Under the pieces are notes generated by a model. The model was not told the DNA's origin. It saw nothing but the letters and a program-made list of their open reading frames with translations, and searched no databases. From the NCBI RefSeq assembly GCF_018531195.1, contig NZ_JAHDYS010000002.1:278184-342183 (forward strand): a stretch of 64,000 nt of DNA. Reading direction: 5' to 3'. This document shows positions 46,068-55,775 of the stretch, piece by piece (the stretch's first letter is position 1; each line of letters starts with the position of its first letter). Origin of the DNA: Pelotalea chapellei. GTDB lineage: Bacteria; Desulfobacterota; Desulfuromonadia; Geobacterales; Pseudopelobacteraceae. Both the position numbers and the translations under genes were made by a program.

Positions 46068-46576
46068 CAATCCACCATCCTTTTGCCGCTTCGCAATGAA
46101 GCCAGCGTTGTTGTGCCGCTTTTGATAACAACTTCGATTGCAAGTGGCGGGGTGCCGATGCGATAGGTCCCGGCATCCAATACTGCCGTGAAATAACCAA
46201 GCTGGTCAGTCTCAACTGTTTTTGCCAACTTATTCCCGGAGAATATATTTACCGGTGCCCGAGAGGCAGGAACATGCCCTGGTCTTCCACCTAGTTTGCC
46301 GCCGCTGCTCTGAATATAGCTGATACCTGCCACAGCTCCCTTGCCGGCGGGGAGCGCAACGGCCTCGACCTTGGCTGGTTCCGTCAGGAGAACAGGGAGC
46401 GAACCGTCACGCACCGCTATAAAAGATCCTTCCCCTGGTTGACCTGCCACAAATTCCTGGCCATTAAAGTGGTAGTAGTTCCAAGTTGTTCCCTGCCGTT
46501 TTGCTGAAGCAGAGGCTGACAGGCAGAGTGCGATCACAATCAGTCCGGAAAGCAGAAGATTTAAGCCGTTTGACAT
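46067..46576 (-). CDS. Exported protein paired with the metalloprotease
   Basis: A 169-residue protein with a signal peptide ([19 protein letters not shown]) and a compact, beta-rich mature part with a carboxypeptidase-regulatory-like look near the C-terminus ([26 protein letters not shown]). The family is not recognised. It is directly coupled (TGATG) to the metalloprotease gene, so a cofactor, inhibitor or surface-partner role is plausible. Confidence 0.6.
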   Translation of the reverse strand: MSNGLNLLLSGLIVIALCLSASASAKRQGTTWNYYHFNGQEFVAGQPGEGSFIAVRDGSLPVLLTEPAKVEAVALPAGKGAVAGISYIQSSGGKLGGRPGHVPASRAPVNIFSGNKLAKTVETDQLGYFTAVLDAGTYRIGTPPLAIEVVIKSGTTTLASLRSGKRMVD

Positions 46577-46674
46577 TAAAATAAGCCCTTCAAGTTAAAT
46601 TAACGACCGTGTTTTAGTATACTGCAAAATAGATGGCAGTGAAGTCAACTGGAATGAATTCGGGCTATCTTTGC

Positions 46675-46701
46675 TTGACAAATCAATCACCTGTCTATAA
46701 A
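46675..46701 (+). promoter_or_regulatory. Promoter of metK
   Basis: TTGACA at 46675-46680 and TATAAA at 46696-46701 (15-base spacing, short; TAAATG at 17 bases is an alternative). No SAM-riboswitch-like fold is apparent in the 70-base leader. Confidence 0.45.
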
Positions 46702-46770
46702 TGTAATGGTCCACTAAGACTCAAAGTTGTCATTTTTGAAATCAAAATAGAGAAGCGAGAGGAGTTGTCA

Positions 46771-47937
<1,167 letters not shown>

Positions 47938-47973
47938 TCTCTACAGGATCGTCTACATAATATGCAGTGCACA

Positions 47974-48008
47974 AGAGCCGGGGCGTTGAAAGAATGCCCC
48001 GGCTTTTA
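47974..48008 (+). terminator. Intrinsic terminator after metK
   Basis: AGCCGGGGC (47976-47984) pairs with GCCCCGGCT (47996-48004), followed by TTTTAAATTT. The stem is strong but the T-run is short. Confidence 0.8.
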
Positions 48009-48069
48009 AATTTCTGTTCTATTAATTTCTGTTCTTTAGTTGACAAAATAACGCTTGAAAAACTACTAT
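48009..48069 (+). promoter_or_regulatory. leuB promoter with upstream direct repeats
   Basis: TTGACA at 48040-48045 and TACTAT at 48064-48069 (18-base spacing). AATTTCTGTTCT occurs twice just upstream (48009-48020 and 48024-48035), suggesting a two-site regulator binding region overlapping the upstream edge of the promoter. Confidence 0.5.
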
Positions 48070-48123
48070 ATTATGATTGTTTGCAGGTTTATTCCTGCTC
48101 CTATTACCATTTAGGGGGAAGTG

Positions 48124-49212
48124 ATGGCACAGACGTATAAGGTTGCAGTTTTGCCTGGTGACGGTATCGGGCCCGAAGTGATGGCTGAGGCACTCAGAGT
48201 GCTGGATGCCGTTGAAAAGAAACACGGTGTCACCTTTCAACGTACTCACGCAAATGTAGGCGGAGCGGGCATTGACAACGAAGGCAAGGCTCTGCCTGAT
48301 ACTACCGTTAATATTTGTAAGGCGAGCGACGCGATTCTTTTCGGCTCTGTTGGCGGCCCAAAATGGGAAACCCTGCCCCCGGATGAGCAGCCCGAGCGGG
48401 GAGCGCTCCTCCCGTTGCGGAAAATTTTCGGTCTTTATGCCAACCTTCGTCCCGCAATCATTTTCCCTTCCCTGACCGGCGCTTCATCGCTCAAGGAAGA
48501 GGTTATCAGCGGCGGCTTCAATATTCTGGTGATCCGTGAGTTGACCGGCGGTATCTACTTCTCCCAGCCCAAAGGTATTGACGGTGTTGGAGCAGCACGG
48601 GTAGGCGTGGATACGATGCGCTACAGCGTGCCGGAAATCGAGCGTATCACCCATGTGGCTTTCCAGGCTGCAATGAAGCGCGACAAGAAAGTCTGCTCCA
48701 TCGACAAGGCAAATGTGCTTTCCACCTCTGTACTATGGCGCGAGATCGTCACCACTATTGCCAAGGAATATCCGGAGGTTGAGCTTTCTCACATGTATGT
48801 GGACAACGCCGCCATGCAGCTGGTCAAGTGGCCCAAGCAGTTTGACGTGATTCTCTGTGAGAACATGTTCGGCGACATCCTCTCCGATGAGGCGGCCATG
48901 CTTACCGGCTCCCTCGGCATGCTCCCCAGCGCGTCGCTGGCAGAAGGCACCTTCGGCATGTACGAGCCCTCCGGCGGCTCGGCACCGGACATTGCCGGTC
49001 AGGGGATTGCCAACCCGATCGCCCAGATCCTCTCCATGGGTATGATGCTCAAATTTTCTTTCGGCATGATCGAAGCTGCAGATGCCATTGATAAGGCTGT
49101 GGCTACAGTGCTGGACAAGGGCTACCGTACCCGCGACATATTCCAGAACATAGCCGGTGAAAAGCTGGTTAATACGAAAGAAATGGGCGACGCAATCATT
49201 GCCGCACTGTAA
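48124..49212 (+). CDS. leuB: 3-isopropylmalate dehydrogenase
   Basis: A 362-residue beta-decarboxylating dehydrogenase for leucine synthesis. The start [46 protein letters not shown] and the C-terminal [11 protein letters not shown] and [14 protein letters not shown] are LeuB-type and distinguish it from isocitrate dehydrogenase. ATG at 48124 follows AGGGGGA; an overlapping GTG at 48121 is also possible. No other leu gene lies beside it. Confidence 0.95.
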   Translation: MAQTYKVAVLPGDGIGPEVMAEALRVLDAVEKKHGVTFQRTHANVGGAGIDNEGKALPDTTVNICKASDAILFGSVGGPKWETLPPDEQPERGALLPLRKIFGLYANLRPAIIFPSLTGASSLKEEVISGGFNILVIRELTGGIYFSQPKGIDGVGAARVGVDTMRYSVPEIERITHVAFQAAMKRDKKVCSIDKANVLSTSVLWREIVTTIAKEYPEVELSHMYVDNAAMQLVKWPKQFDVILCENMFGDILSDEAAMLTGSLGMLPSASLAEGTFGMYEPSGGSAPDIAGQGIANPIAQILSMGMMLKFSFGMIEAADAIDKAVATVLDKGYRTRDIFQNIAGEKLVNTKEMGDAIIAAL

Positions 49213-49223
49213 AGGCTATCGCC

Positions 49224-49490
49224 ATGTTTTTCGTTATTGTCGGTGATATCCATCAAGCAGAGACTTTTGCAACCGGCTCGGGAATCAGGGAGATATCACG
49301 GCTGGAGAAACAGTATGGTAAGGGCCGCTGGCGTAAGCGCAAGGGAGTTGCTACAATTCGATTAGTCGAAGGCGGTTTGTTTGTTGCTGAGATTCACTGG
49401 TATGAAGCGACCGGAATTGGCAAGAAAGAGTTTAAAATCAAACAATTGCTCCGGGAGGTATCAGAGGGCCATGATGAAAAACAGTCGTAA
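49224..49490 (+). CDS. Small conserved-looking protein of unknown function
   Basis: An 88-residue basic protein: FFVIVGDIHQAETFATGSGI, then YGKGRWRKRKGVATIRL and VAEIHWYEATGIGKKEFKIK. The second half has the look of a strand-turn-strand (IHWYEA) with a basic patch that could bind nucleic acid. It starts 11 bases after leuB and overlaps the next gene. I do not recognise the family. Confidence 0.55.
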   Translation: MFFVIVGDIHQAETFATGSGIREISRLEKQYGKGRWRKRKGVATIRLVEGGLFVAEIHWYEATGIGKKEFKIKQLLREVSEGHDEKQS

Positions 49491-49698
49491 ACTGTTTGTC
49501 TGCATACACAATGAAGGTTATGCCGTATCCCTTGATGTTAGAAAAATTTACCAAGGAGTTACGGATGTTGATGCCGAGCGAATGGGGCTGATTCGGGTCA
49601 TCGACGAATCGGGCGAAGACTATCTCTATCCCAAGGCATGTTTTGCCCCGATTTCTTTGCCGGTATCTGTGCGTCAGGAGTTGAAGCTGGCAGCTTGA
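49474..49698 (+). CDS. Small protein of unknown function
   Basis: A 74-residue protein (KLFVCIHNEGYAVSLDVRKIY, ESGEDYLYPKACFAPISLP). The beta-rich pattern ending with DYLYPKACF resembles small 'hypothetical' proteins encoded in similar settings. It overlaps the preceding gene by 17 bases. Start at 49474 (a second ATG at 49471) has GAGGG close upstream. No function inferred. Confidence 0.5.
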   Translation: MKNSRKLFVCIHNEGYAVSLDVRKIYQGVTDVDAERMGLIRVIDESGEDYLYPKACFAPISLPVSVRQELKLAA

Positions 49699-49771
49699 GT
49701 TATTGTGGTGGAAATCCAACTTATAGATAAATATAAATATGTCTTTGCTAATAAATTAACTGAAAGGAACC

Positions 49772-50878
49772 ATGACTATGAAAGTCGGAATAATTGGTTG
49801 GCGCGGTATGGTTGGCTCGGTGCTTATGCAGCGGATGCAGGAGGAAGGTGATTTTAATACCGGTATTGAGCCGGTCTTTTTCACCACCTCCCAGGCAGGA
49901 CAGCCTGCTCCCATGAATGCTGGCACTCTGAAGAGTGCTGATGATATTGCTGAACTGAAAAAACTGGATATTATTCTCACCTGCCAGGGTGGCGATTATA
50001 CCAAAGCTGTTCATCCTGAACTGCGCAAGCAGGGCTGGAACGGTTACTGGATCGATGCCGCCTCAACTCTGCGCATGGAAGACAATGCGGTCATCATTCT
50101 CGATCCGGTCAATCGCAATGTGATTGATGCTGCACTGGCCAACGGCCAGAAGGATTTCATCGGCGGCAACTGCACCGTCAGCCTGATGCTGATGGGGTTG
50201 GGCGGACTCTTCCGCGCCGGGCTGGTTGAGTGGCTCTCTTCCATGACTTATCAGGCAGCCAGCGGCGCCGGGGCACCCAACATGCGCGAACTGCTCTCCC
50301 AAATGGGGGGCCTGTATGGTGTTGTGGCGGAAGAGCTGAAAAACCCAGGCTCAGCTATTCTTGAAATTGACAAAAAGGTTACCGCCACCCTGCGCGATGG
50401 CTCCTTGCCCACCAAGGAATTCGGCTTTCCCCTGGCCGGCAGTGTGCTCCCCTGGATTGACCGCGAGGTGGAGGATGGCCAGAGCCGTGAAGAGTGGAAG
50501 GGTTTCTCTGAAACCAACAAGATTCTCGGCACTTCTGCACCGATTCCGGTGGATGGCATCTGCGTTCGGGTCGGCGCCATGCGCTGTCACAGCCAGGCCA
50601 TCACTATCAAGCTGAACAAGGACCTGCCGATCGCCGAGATCGAGAGCCTGATTGCCAATGACAATCAGTGGGTAAAGCTGGTACCCAATACCAAGGCTGA
50701 CTCGCTGAAAGATCTGACCCCGGCGGCTGTATCCGGTTCGTTGACCGTGCCGGTCGGTCGCGTGCGCAAGATGAAGATGGGGCCGCAGTACATTCAGGCA
50801 TTCACCTGCGGCGACCAGCTTCTCTGGGGTGCGGCAGAGCCTCTGCGCCGCATGTTGCGTATTCTGACCGATAAGTAA
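49772..50878 (+). CDS. asd: Aspartate-semialdehyde dehydrogenase (E. coli Asd type)
   Basis: A 368-residue ASADH of the E. coli subfamily, reducing aspartyl phosphate to aspartate semialdehyde for lysine, threonine and methionine synthesis. The NADP loop is [10 protein letters not shown], the catalytic cysteine is in [10 protein letters not shown], and the C-terminal [15 protein letters not shown] has the catalytic His and basic substrate residues. An in-frame ATG at 49778 is also possible. It is followed by a second, different ASADH homologue. Confidence 0.95.
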   Translation: MTMKVGIIGWRGMVGSVLMQRMQEEGDFNTGIEPVFFTTSQAGQPAPMNAGTLKSADDIAELKKLDIILTCQGGDYTKAVHPELRKQGWNGYWIDAASTLRMEDNAVIILDPVNRNVIDAALANGQKDFIGGNCTVSLMLMGLGGLFRAGLVEWLSSMTYQAASGAGAPNMRELLSQMGGLYGVVAEELKNPGSAILEIDKKVTATLRDGSLPTKEFGFPLAGSVLPWIDREVEDGQSREEWKGFSETNKILGTSAPIPVDGICVRVGAMRCHSQAITIKLNKDLPIAEIESLIANDNQWVKLVPNTKADSLKDLTPAAVSGSLTVPVGRVRKMKMGPQYIQAFTCGDQLLWGAAEPLRRMLRILTDK

Positions 50879-50913
50879 GCTTAACTAATAACCACTTTAG
50901 GATCACAAACAAC

Positions 50914-51933
50914 ATGAGTAAATTGTGGAATATCGCTGTAGTCGGCGCCACCGGCGCTGTTGGCGAACAGATAATCGAATGCCTGGAAGAACGTGATTTT
51001 CCGGTAGGTACAATCAAGTATCTGGCTGGTGCAGGCAGCGCTGACCAGATACTTGAATTTAAAGGCAAAGCGGTCATGGTGGAGGAGTTGAACCAAGACT
51101 CCTTCAGTGGCACTGATATCGTCTTTTTTGCTGCAGAAAACGAGATCTCCCGCGAATTCTGTCCATTCGCCTCGAAAGCCGGCGCCATCTGCATTGATAG
51201 CTCCAGCGCCTGGCGCATGGACTCCGATGTGCCGTTGGTGGTGCCCGAAGCCAATCCCCATGCAATTGCCGGTTACACCCGCAAAGGCATCATCGCCAAC
51301 CCCAGCCCTGCTACCATTCAGATGGTGGTGGCCCTGAAGCCGCTGCACGACTTTGCCACCATCAAACGCATCGTGGTTTCCACCTACGAGGCAGTTTCCG
51401 GTGCAGGCAAAAAAGGGATCGACGAACTGCACGGGCAGATTACATCCATGCTGCAGGGACTCCCTGTCGACTCAGAAGTTTATCCCCATCGTACAGCCTT
51501 CAATTGTCTGCCCCAGGTCGGCGTCTTCGGAGATAATGGCTACACCGAAGAAGAGATGAAGCTGGCAAACGAGACACGTAAGATCATGGAGGCGGAGATC
51601 AAAATCACCGCCACTGCCGTGTTCGTGCCGGTTTTCTATGGCCATTCGGAATCAATCAACATTGAGACCCAGGCCAGGATTACTGCAATCAAGGCAATGG
51701 AGCTGATCGGCCGGGCCCCGGGATGCGAGCTGGTGGACGACGCTTTCAATCAGGAATACCCCATGCCGATCAATGCTGCCGGCCAGGATCTGGTGCATGT
51801 CGGCCGTATCCGTCAGGATGATTCCGTTGAAAACGGACTCAACCTCTGGGTGGTGGCAGACAACATCAGGAAAGGTGCTGCCATTAACGCAGTGCAGATT
51901 GCTGAGATCCTGATCGAAAAATATCTGAAGTAG
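50914..51933 (+). CDS. ASADH-like protein lacking the catalytic cysteine (USG-1-like)
   Basis: A 339-residue member of the other ASADH subfamily (the one containing Pseudomonas-type Asd and E. coli USG-1). The NADP loop GATGAVGEQI and the late motifs GHSESINIE and GRIRQD are present. At the active site, the usual NPNCST reads NPSPAT, so the cysteine is proline (AAC CCC AGC CCT GCT ACC at 51298-51315). It should not act as a normal ASADH. It is in tandem with an active-looking Asd, 35 bases away. A role in sensing or complex formation is possible. Confidence 0.85.
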   Translation: MSKLWNIAVVGATGAVGEQIIECLEERDFPVGTIKYLAGAGSADQILEFKGKAVMVEELNQDSFSGTDIVFFAAENEISREFCPFASKAGAICIDSSSAWRMDSDVPLVVPEANPHAIAGYTRKGIIANPSPATIQMVVALKPLHDFATIKRIVVSTYEAVSGAGKKGIDELHGQITSMLQGLPVDSEVYPHRTAFNCLPQVGVFGDNGYTEEEMKLANETRKIMEAEIKITATAVFVPVFYGHSESINIETQARITAIKAMELIGRAPGCELVDDAFNQEYPMPINAAGQDLVHVGRIRQDDSVENGLNLWVVADNIRKGAAINAVQIAEILIEKYLK

Positions 51934-51961
51934 CGTATTAAGAAATAACATTTTCTCCAGT

Positions 51962-51987
51962 AAACGCCCCCTGAGCGGGGGCGTTTT
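51962..51987 (+). terminator. Intrinsic terminator after the second ASADH gene
   Basis: AAACGCCCCC pairs with GGGGGCGTTTT around a TGAGC loop; a four-T tail follows. Confidence 0.85.
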
Positions 51988-52039
51988 ACGTTTCTGCCCT
52001 CCATCCTCCATAACTTACTGTTGCACCCCGGAATTCGTA

Positions 52040-54430
52040 ATGAAACAGACACAGATGAAACCTGAACTCCTGGCCCCGGCCGGGTCACTGGAATCCTTTT
52101 TTGCCGCCATGGAAAAAGGGGCTGATGCGGTTTATGCCGGCTTGCGGGAATTTTCAGCGCGGGCTCGTGCCAAAAACTTTACCCTTTCCCAGATGGAGCG
52201 CATGCTCGGGTATGCCCATGCCAACGGCAAAAAGATCTACATCACCCTGAATACGCTGGTCAAGGAACAGGAACTGCCCCAGCTGGTGGATACTCTCGCT
52301 AGCTTGGCCGAGATGCGTGTGGACGGAGTGATCGTTCAGGATCTGGCTGTGGCGCGGGTGGCAGCCCGTCATTTTCCTTCCATTCCGCTGCATGCCTCCA
52401 CCCAGATGACGGTACACAACACGCCGGGCGTTCGCGTGCTTGGGGAGTTGGGTTTCCAGCGTGTGGTGTTGGCGCGGGAGCTGGCCCTTGACGAAGTGGC
52501 AGCCATTGCAGCCGCCACCCCGGTGGAGATCGAAGTCTTTGTCCACGGTGCGCTCTGCTTCGGCATCTCCGGTCAGTGTTTCTTTTCCTCCTACCTTGGC
52601 GGCCACAGCGGCAATCGCGGGCGCTGCGCTCAACCCTGCCGTCGGTTGTACGATCACCGGGGCAAACAGGGACACTACTTTTCCACCAGCGATCTGTCGG
52701 CAATCGACATGGTGCCGGAGCTGATTGCGGCGGGAGTCAAATCCCTCAAAATTGAAGGGCGCATGAAATCGGCCGAATATGTCGCCAGTGTTGTTGAGGC
52801 GTATCGTCTGGTCATTGACGCCCCTGAACATGGCCGCAAGGAGGCCCTGAAAAAGGCCAAAGACATACTCAAGTTTTCCTTTGGCCGCACACCCACCAAA
52901 GGCTTCCTGGCATCCCAACAGCCGGATGATATTGCCAACCCCTGGCAGAAGGGTGGCACCGGCCGTTTCGTTGGGCAGATCAAGACTTTGAAGGGCAAAC
53001 GACTGAGTTTCGAAACCCGTGATGCCTTGCATGTGGGGGATCGTCTGCGGGCGCAACCCAAAAGCGACATGGCGGGACAGGCCTGGACGGTACGCGAGCT
53101 GTTTGTGGGGAACAAAAAAGTGATGGAGGCACGGGCAGGCAGCCTGGTGGAAGTGGAGACGCCATTCCGGTTCAGCGTCGGTGATTCCATCTACAAGGTC
53201 TCCTCGCGGGAAGCCTTTACCATGAGTGAGAACGCCTGCCTGCGTCGACTTGAATCGGTAAAAGGGGATAAATTTCCCTGCCGGTTGCAGGTTAAGCTGG
53301 ATACTCTGCCAGAGAGTGCAGGATACAGCCTCAACATCATCGCAGATGCCAACGGCCTGCGTCATGAATGCAGCTTTGCGCTTGGCCAGCTGGAACCGGG
53401 TCGCAGCAGCGATATGCAGTCGGTTCTGGAAGGACAATTCGCCAAAGTTGGCGATGCACCATTTCGATTGGAATCGCTGGAGGCGCCTGATTTTCCTGCG
53501 GTGCTGATTCCCGCCGCAAGCTTCAAAGAGGTGCGCCAGCAGCTATACCGTGGCTTACATGAACTTGTCTCCACCAGCGGCACCCGCCAGCAGATTGCAA
53601 CTGCCCGCAAGGCTGCCCTGGCCGATGTGAAGGCTCGGCACACCTCGCCCCAGCAGCCAGGTCGCGAGTCATTGGTGGTTGTCATGGACCAGTCGCGGGA
53701 GTGGCGTTTTCCCCTCCAGCATGGTGCCGATGCAACCATGTTCCCGCTTTCCAAGGCGGTTATCCATCAGCTCCCATCCACGGTTCCCCGCATGCGGGGT
53801 TCGGAAGACCGGATCATCTGGCAGCTGCCGTTCATCATCTTTGATCGGGACATCCCCTTGTACCGCGATACCATCCGGCAGTTGTACGGAGCAGGATTCC
53901 GCCGCTTCGAAGCCGCCAATATCTCCCACTTCAGTATGCTGCGAAAGTTCGAGGGACTGCACATCTCCGCGTGGCACCGCTGTTTTTCCCTTAACAGTCA
54001 GGCAATGCTTGCTTGGCATGAATTGGGTGCGGAAATGCTGACCCTGTATATCGAAGATGATGCTACAAATATGACAGATCTGCTTGCGGCTGCAGTACCT
54101 GTTGAGCGGCGGGTGATTGCCTATGCTCCGCTGCCGGTGATGACGACCAAGATCCGCATCAAGGATGTGCACAGCAACACTCCGCTGCGCTCTGACCGGG
54201 GCGAGGAGTATCGTGTCAGCAGCCGTGATGGACTGCAGACCATAAGCGCTGCTCAACCCTTTTCGCTAACCGCCCGTCATGGAGAGCTGCGCCAGAAGGG
54301 GTGCAGTTCTTTTCTTGTCGATTTACGTGACGTTCGGCGTGAAGAGTGGCTTGATGTGCTGTCCGCTTTCAAGTCCAGTCGCGCTCTGGCTGGAACTACG
54401 GAATTCAACTATGCAACGGAGTTGATCTAG
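52040..54430 (+). CDS. U32-family peptidase (RlhA/YhbU-like)
   Basis: A 796-residue U32 protein. The N-terminal 300 residues carry the TIM-barrel-like core (ELLAPAGSLESFFAAMEKGADAVYAG, VHASTQMTVHN-like segment) and the cysteine motif GRCAQPCRR. A DUF3656-like middle domain (about 380-510) and a long C-terminal half follow. Relatives include RlhA, which hydroxylates 23S rRNA C2501 in E. coli; classification as peptidase is by family only. An in-frame ATG at 52055 is an alternative start. The adjacent nuclease gene begins at the next base. Confidence 0.85.
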   Translation: MKQTQMKPELLAPAGSLESFFAAMEKGADAVYAGLREFSARARAKNFTLSQMERMLGYAHANGKKIYITLNTLVKEQELPQLVDTLASLAEMRVDGVIVQDLAVARVAARHFPSIPLHASTQMTVHNTPGVRVLGELGFQRVVLARELALDEVAAIAAATPVEIEVFVHGALCFGISGQCFFSSYLGGHSGNRGRCAQPCRRLYDHRGKQGHYFSTSDLSAIDMVPELIAAGVKSLKIEGRMKSAEYVASVVEAYRLVIDAPEHGRKEALKKAKDILKFSFGRTPTKGFLASQQPDDIANPWQKGGTGRFVGQIKTLKGKRLSFETRDALHVGDRLRAQPKSDMAGQAWTVRELFVGNKKVMEARAGSLVEVETPFRFSVGDSIYKVSSREAFTMSENACLRRLESVKGDKFPCRLQVKLDTLPESAGYSLNIIADANGLRHECSFALGQLEPGRSSDMQSVLEGQFAKVGDAPFRLESLEAPDFPAVLIPAASFKEVRQQLYRGLHELVSTSGTRQQIATARKAALADVKARHTSPQQPGRESLVVVMDQSREWRFPLQHGADATMFPLSKAVIHQLPSTVPRMRGSEDRIIWQLPFIIFDRDIPLYRDTIRQLYGAGFRRFEAANISHFSMLRKFEGLHISAWHRCFSLNSQAMLAWHELGAEMLTLYIEDDATNMTDLLAAAVPVERRVIAYAPLPVMTTKIRIKDVHSNTPLRSDRGEEYRVSSRDGLQTISAAQPFSLTARHGELRQKGCSSFLVDLRDVRREEWLDVLSAFKSSRALAGTTEFNYATELI

Positions 54431-54952
54431 ATGAAGCACTTTTTGATCGCATTACTGCTGCTGTTGGTCTGCACCGCTGATGCCTTTGCTGCCCGGGTAA
54501 TTGAAGGGGTGGTACGTGCGGTCTATGACGGAGATACCCTGCTGCTTGCCACCCGCGAGGATAGCCGCCTTAAGGTGCGTCTCTACGGCATCGATGCTCC
54601 CGAGACGGCAAAACCGGATAAGCCGGGACAGCCATTCGGAGCGGTGGCAAAGCGTACTCTCTCCTACAAGATCATGGGAAGAATGGTTTCCGCGGAAATA
54701 GTCGATGTGGATCAGTACCAGCGGGCCGTGGCGGTGATTCGCCATGGCGGCCGGGATATCAACCGCGAAATGGTTGCCGAGGGGATGGCCTGGGCCTATC
54801 GCCAGTATCTGAAAGCGCCTTATGCTTCGGAATACATCGGATCAGAGGAAGCTGCGCGTGCCCGCCACAAGGGACTTTGGCGCGACACAAACCCCTTGCC
54901 GCCATGGGAGTTCAGACAGGCCCTCAATGGTGGCCGGCGGCATCGGCGGTAG
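54431..54952 (+). CDS. Exported thermonuclease (SNase-like)
   Basis: A 173-residue protein with a signal peptide (FLIALLLLLVCTADAFAA) and a staphylococcal-nuclease fold: DGDTLLL, the catalytic Arg and Glu in VRLYGIDAPETA, then YQRAVAVIRHGG and GMAWAYRQY. It should cleave nucleic acid outside the cytoplasm, with a calcium requirement. Its ATG immediately follows the U32 stop, so the two are probably co-transcribed. Confidence 0.9.
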   Translation: MKHFLIALLLLLVCTADAFAARVIEGVVRAVYDGDTLLLATREDSRLKVRLYGIDAPETAKPDKPGQPFGAVAKRTLSYKIMGRMVSAEIVDVDQYQRAVAVIRHGGRDINREMVAEGMAWAYRQYLKAPYASEYIGSEEAARARHKGLWRDTNPLPPWEFRQALNGGRRHRR

Positions 54953-55023
54953 GACTTCTGTTTTCAATCCCTGTTCAGCTGATTAAACAGCGGTCATTCA
55001 AGCTGCTGGTTAGGCGCGTATAT

Positions 55024-55059
55024 CAAAAGGTCACTTTCCTCTGGAAGTGGCCTTTTTCT
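55024..55059 (+). terminator. Intrinsic terminator after the thermonuclease gene
   Basis: AAAGGTCACTTTCC pairs with GGAAGTGGCCTTT around a TCT loop, with one or two imperfect pairs, and a T-run follows. Confidence 0.8.
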
Positions 55060-55187
55060 TTGGGAAATGCAGGAGGAAAATAGCAGAAGCAATTAAAGTT
55101 GTTAATTAAAATAATTTGTTATAGGCTTGCATGCCCTCATGGGATGGCTGAATCCATGAGTAATGTGAAGTTGGCAAAGGGGATAAA

Positions 55188-55775
55188 ATGCCAGTTTACT
55201 TAAATTGTAGTGCAGGCAATGGCAGACCGGCAGCCAGAGTGGGAGATAGCGTCAGTTGTTCTAAGCACGGTACTGTATCGATTGTCTCAGGTTCACAAAA
55301 CACTCAGCATGATGGCAAATCAGCTGCTCGTGTGGGAGACAAGACCTCTTGTGGCGCTACGATTTTAGAAGGGAGCGACTCAGTTCTTATTAATGGCAAG
55401 CCGGCTGCATTTGTTGGTTGCGCCACTACTCACGGCGGAAAGATCACCAGCGGATCGCCGACAATATTTGTTGGCAAGGCAGAGATCGGTACTGATCTGG
55501 ACAAAGACCTTGAGCCATACAGTATGAGTTTGGATTTAAGCACGATGCACGAGGCAGGCAATCATAATGATATATCTTATGATCGTATTGCCGTTGAAAT
55601 TACAAAGCCCGACGGGACTTACATAACCACAATCAGCACAGATGAGCATGGCATCACCAGCCGTTTTTATACGAAAGAGCAGGAAGAGATTATCGCCTGG
55701 GCAGATTTCGGACATTGGGAGGTAAGCGAAGAGTTTGAGGTAATCGATTGCGATGATGCGGAGGAAATTAAGTGA
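55188..55775 (+). CDS. PAAR-domain protein (T6SS spike tip)
   Basis: A 195-residue PAAR protein. The first 100 residues carry repeated PAAR units: AARVGDSVSCSKHGTVS, SAARVGDKTSCG, VLINGKPAAFVGC, then HGGKITSGSPTIFVGKA. These fold into the tip that caps VgrG in type VI secretion and carries effectors. The C-terminal 95 residues are an acidic extension of unknown fold. Its stop overlaps the next start (GTGA at 55772-55775). No other T6SS gene is in the window. Confidence 0.9.
   Translation: MPVYLNCSAGNGRPAARVGDSVSCSKHGTVSIVSGSQNTQHDGKSAARVGDKTSCGATILEGSDSVLINGKPAAFVGCATTHGGKITSGSPTIFVGKAEIGTDLDKDLEPYSMSLDLSTMHEAGNHNDISYDRIAVEITKPDGTYITTISTDEHGITSRFYTKEQEEIIAWADFGHWEVSEEFEVIDCDDAEEIK

Noticed and set aside
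46702..46770. SAM riboswitch upstream of metK
   Set aside because: The leader is only about 70 bases and shows none of the long helices and conserved words expected.
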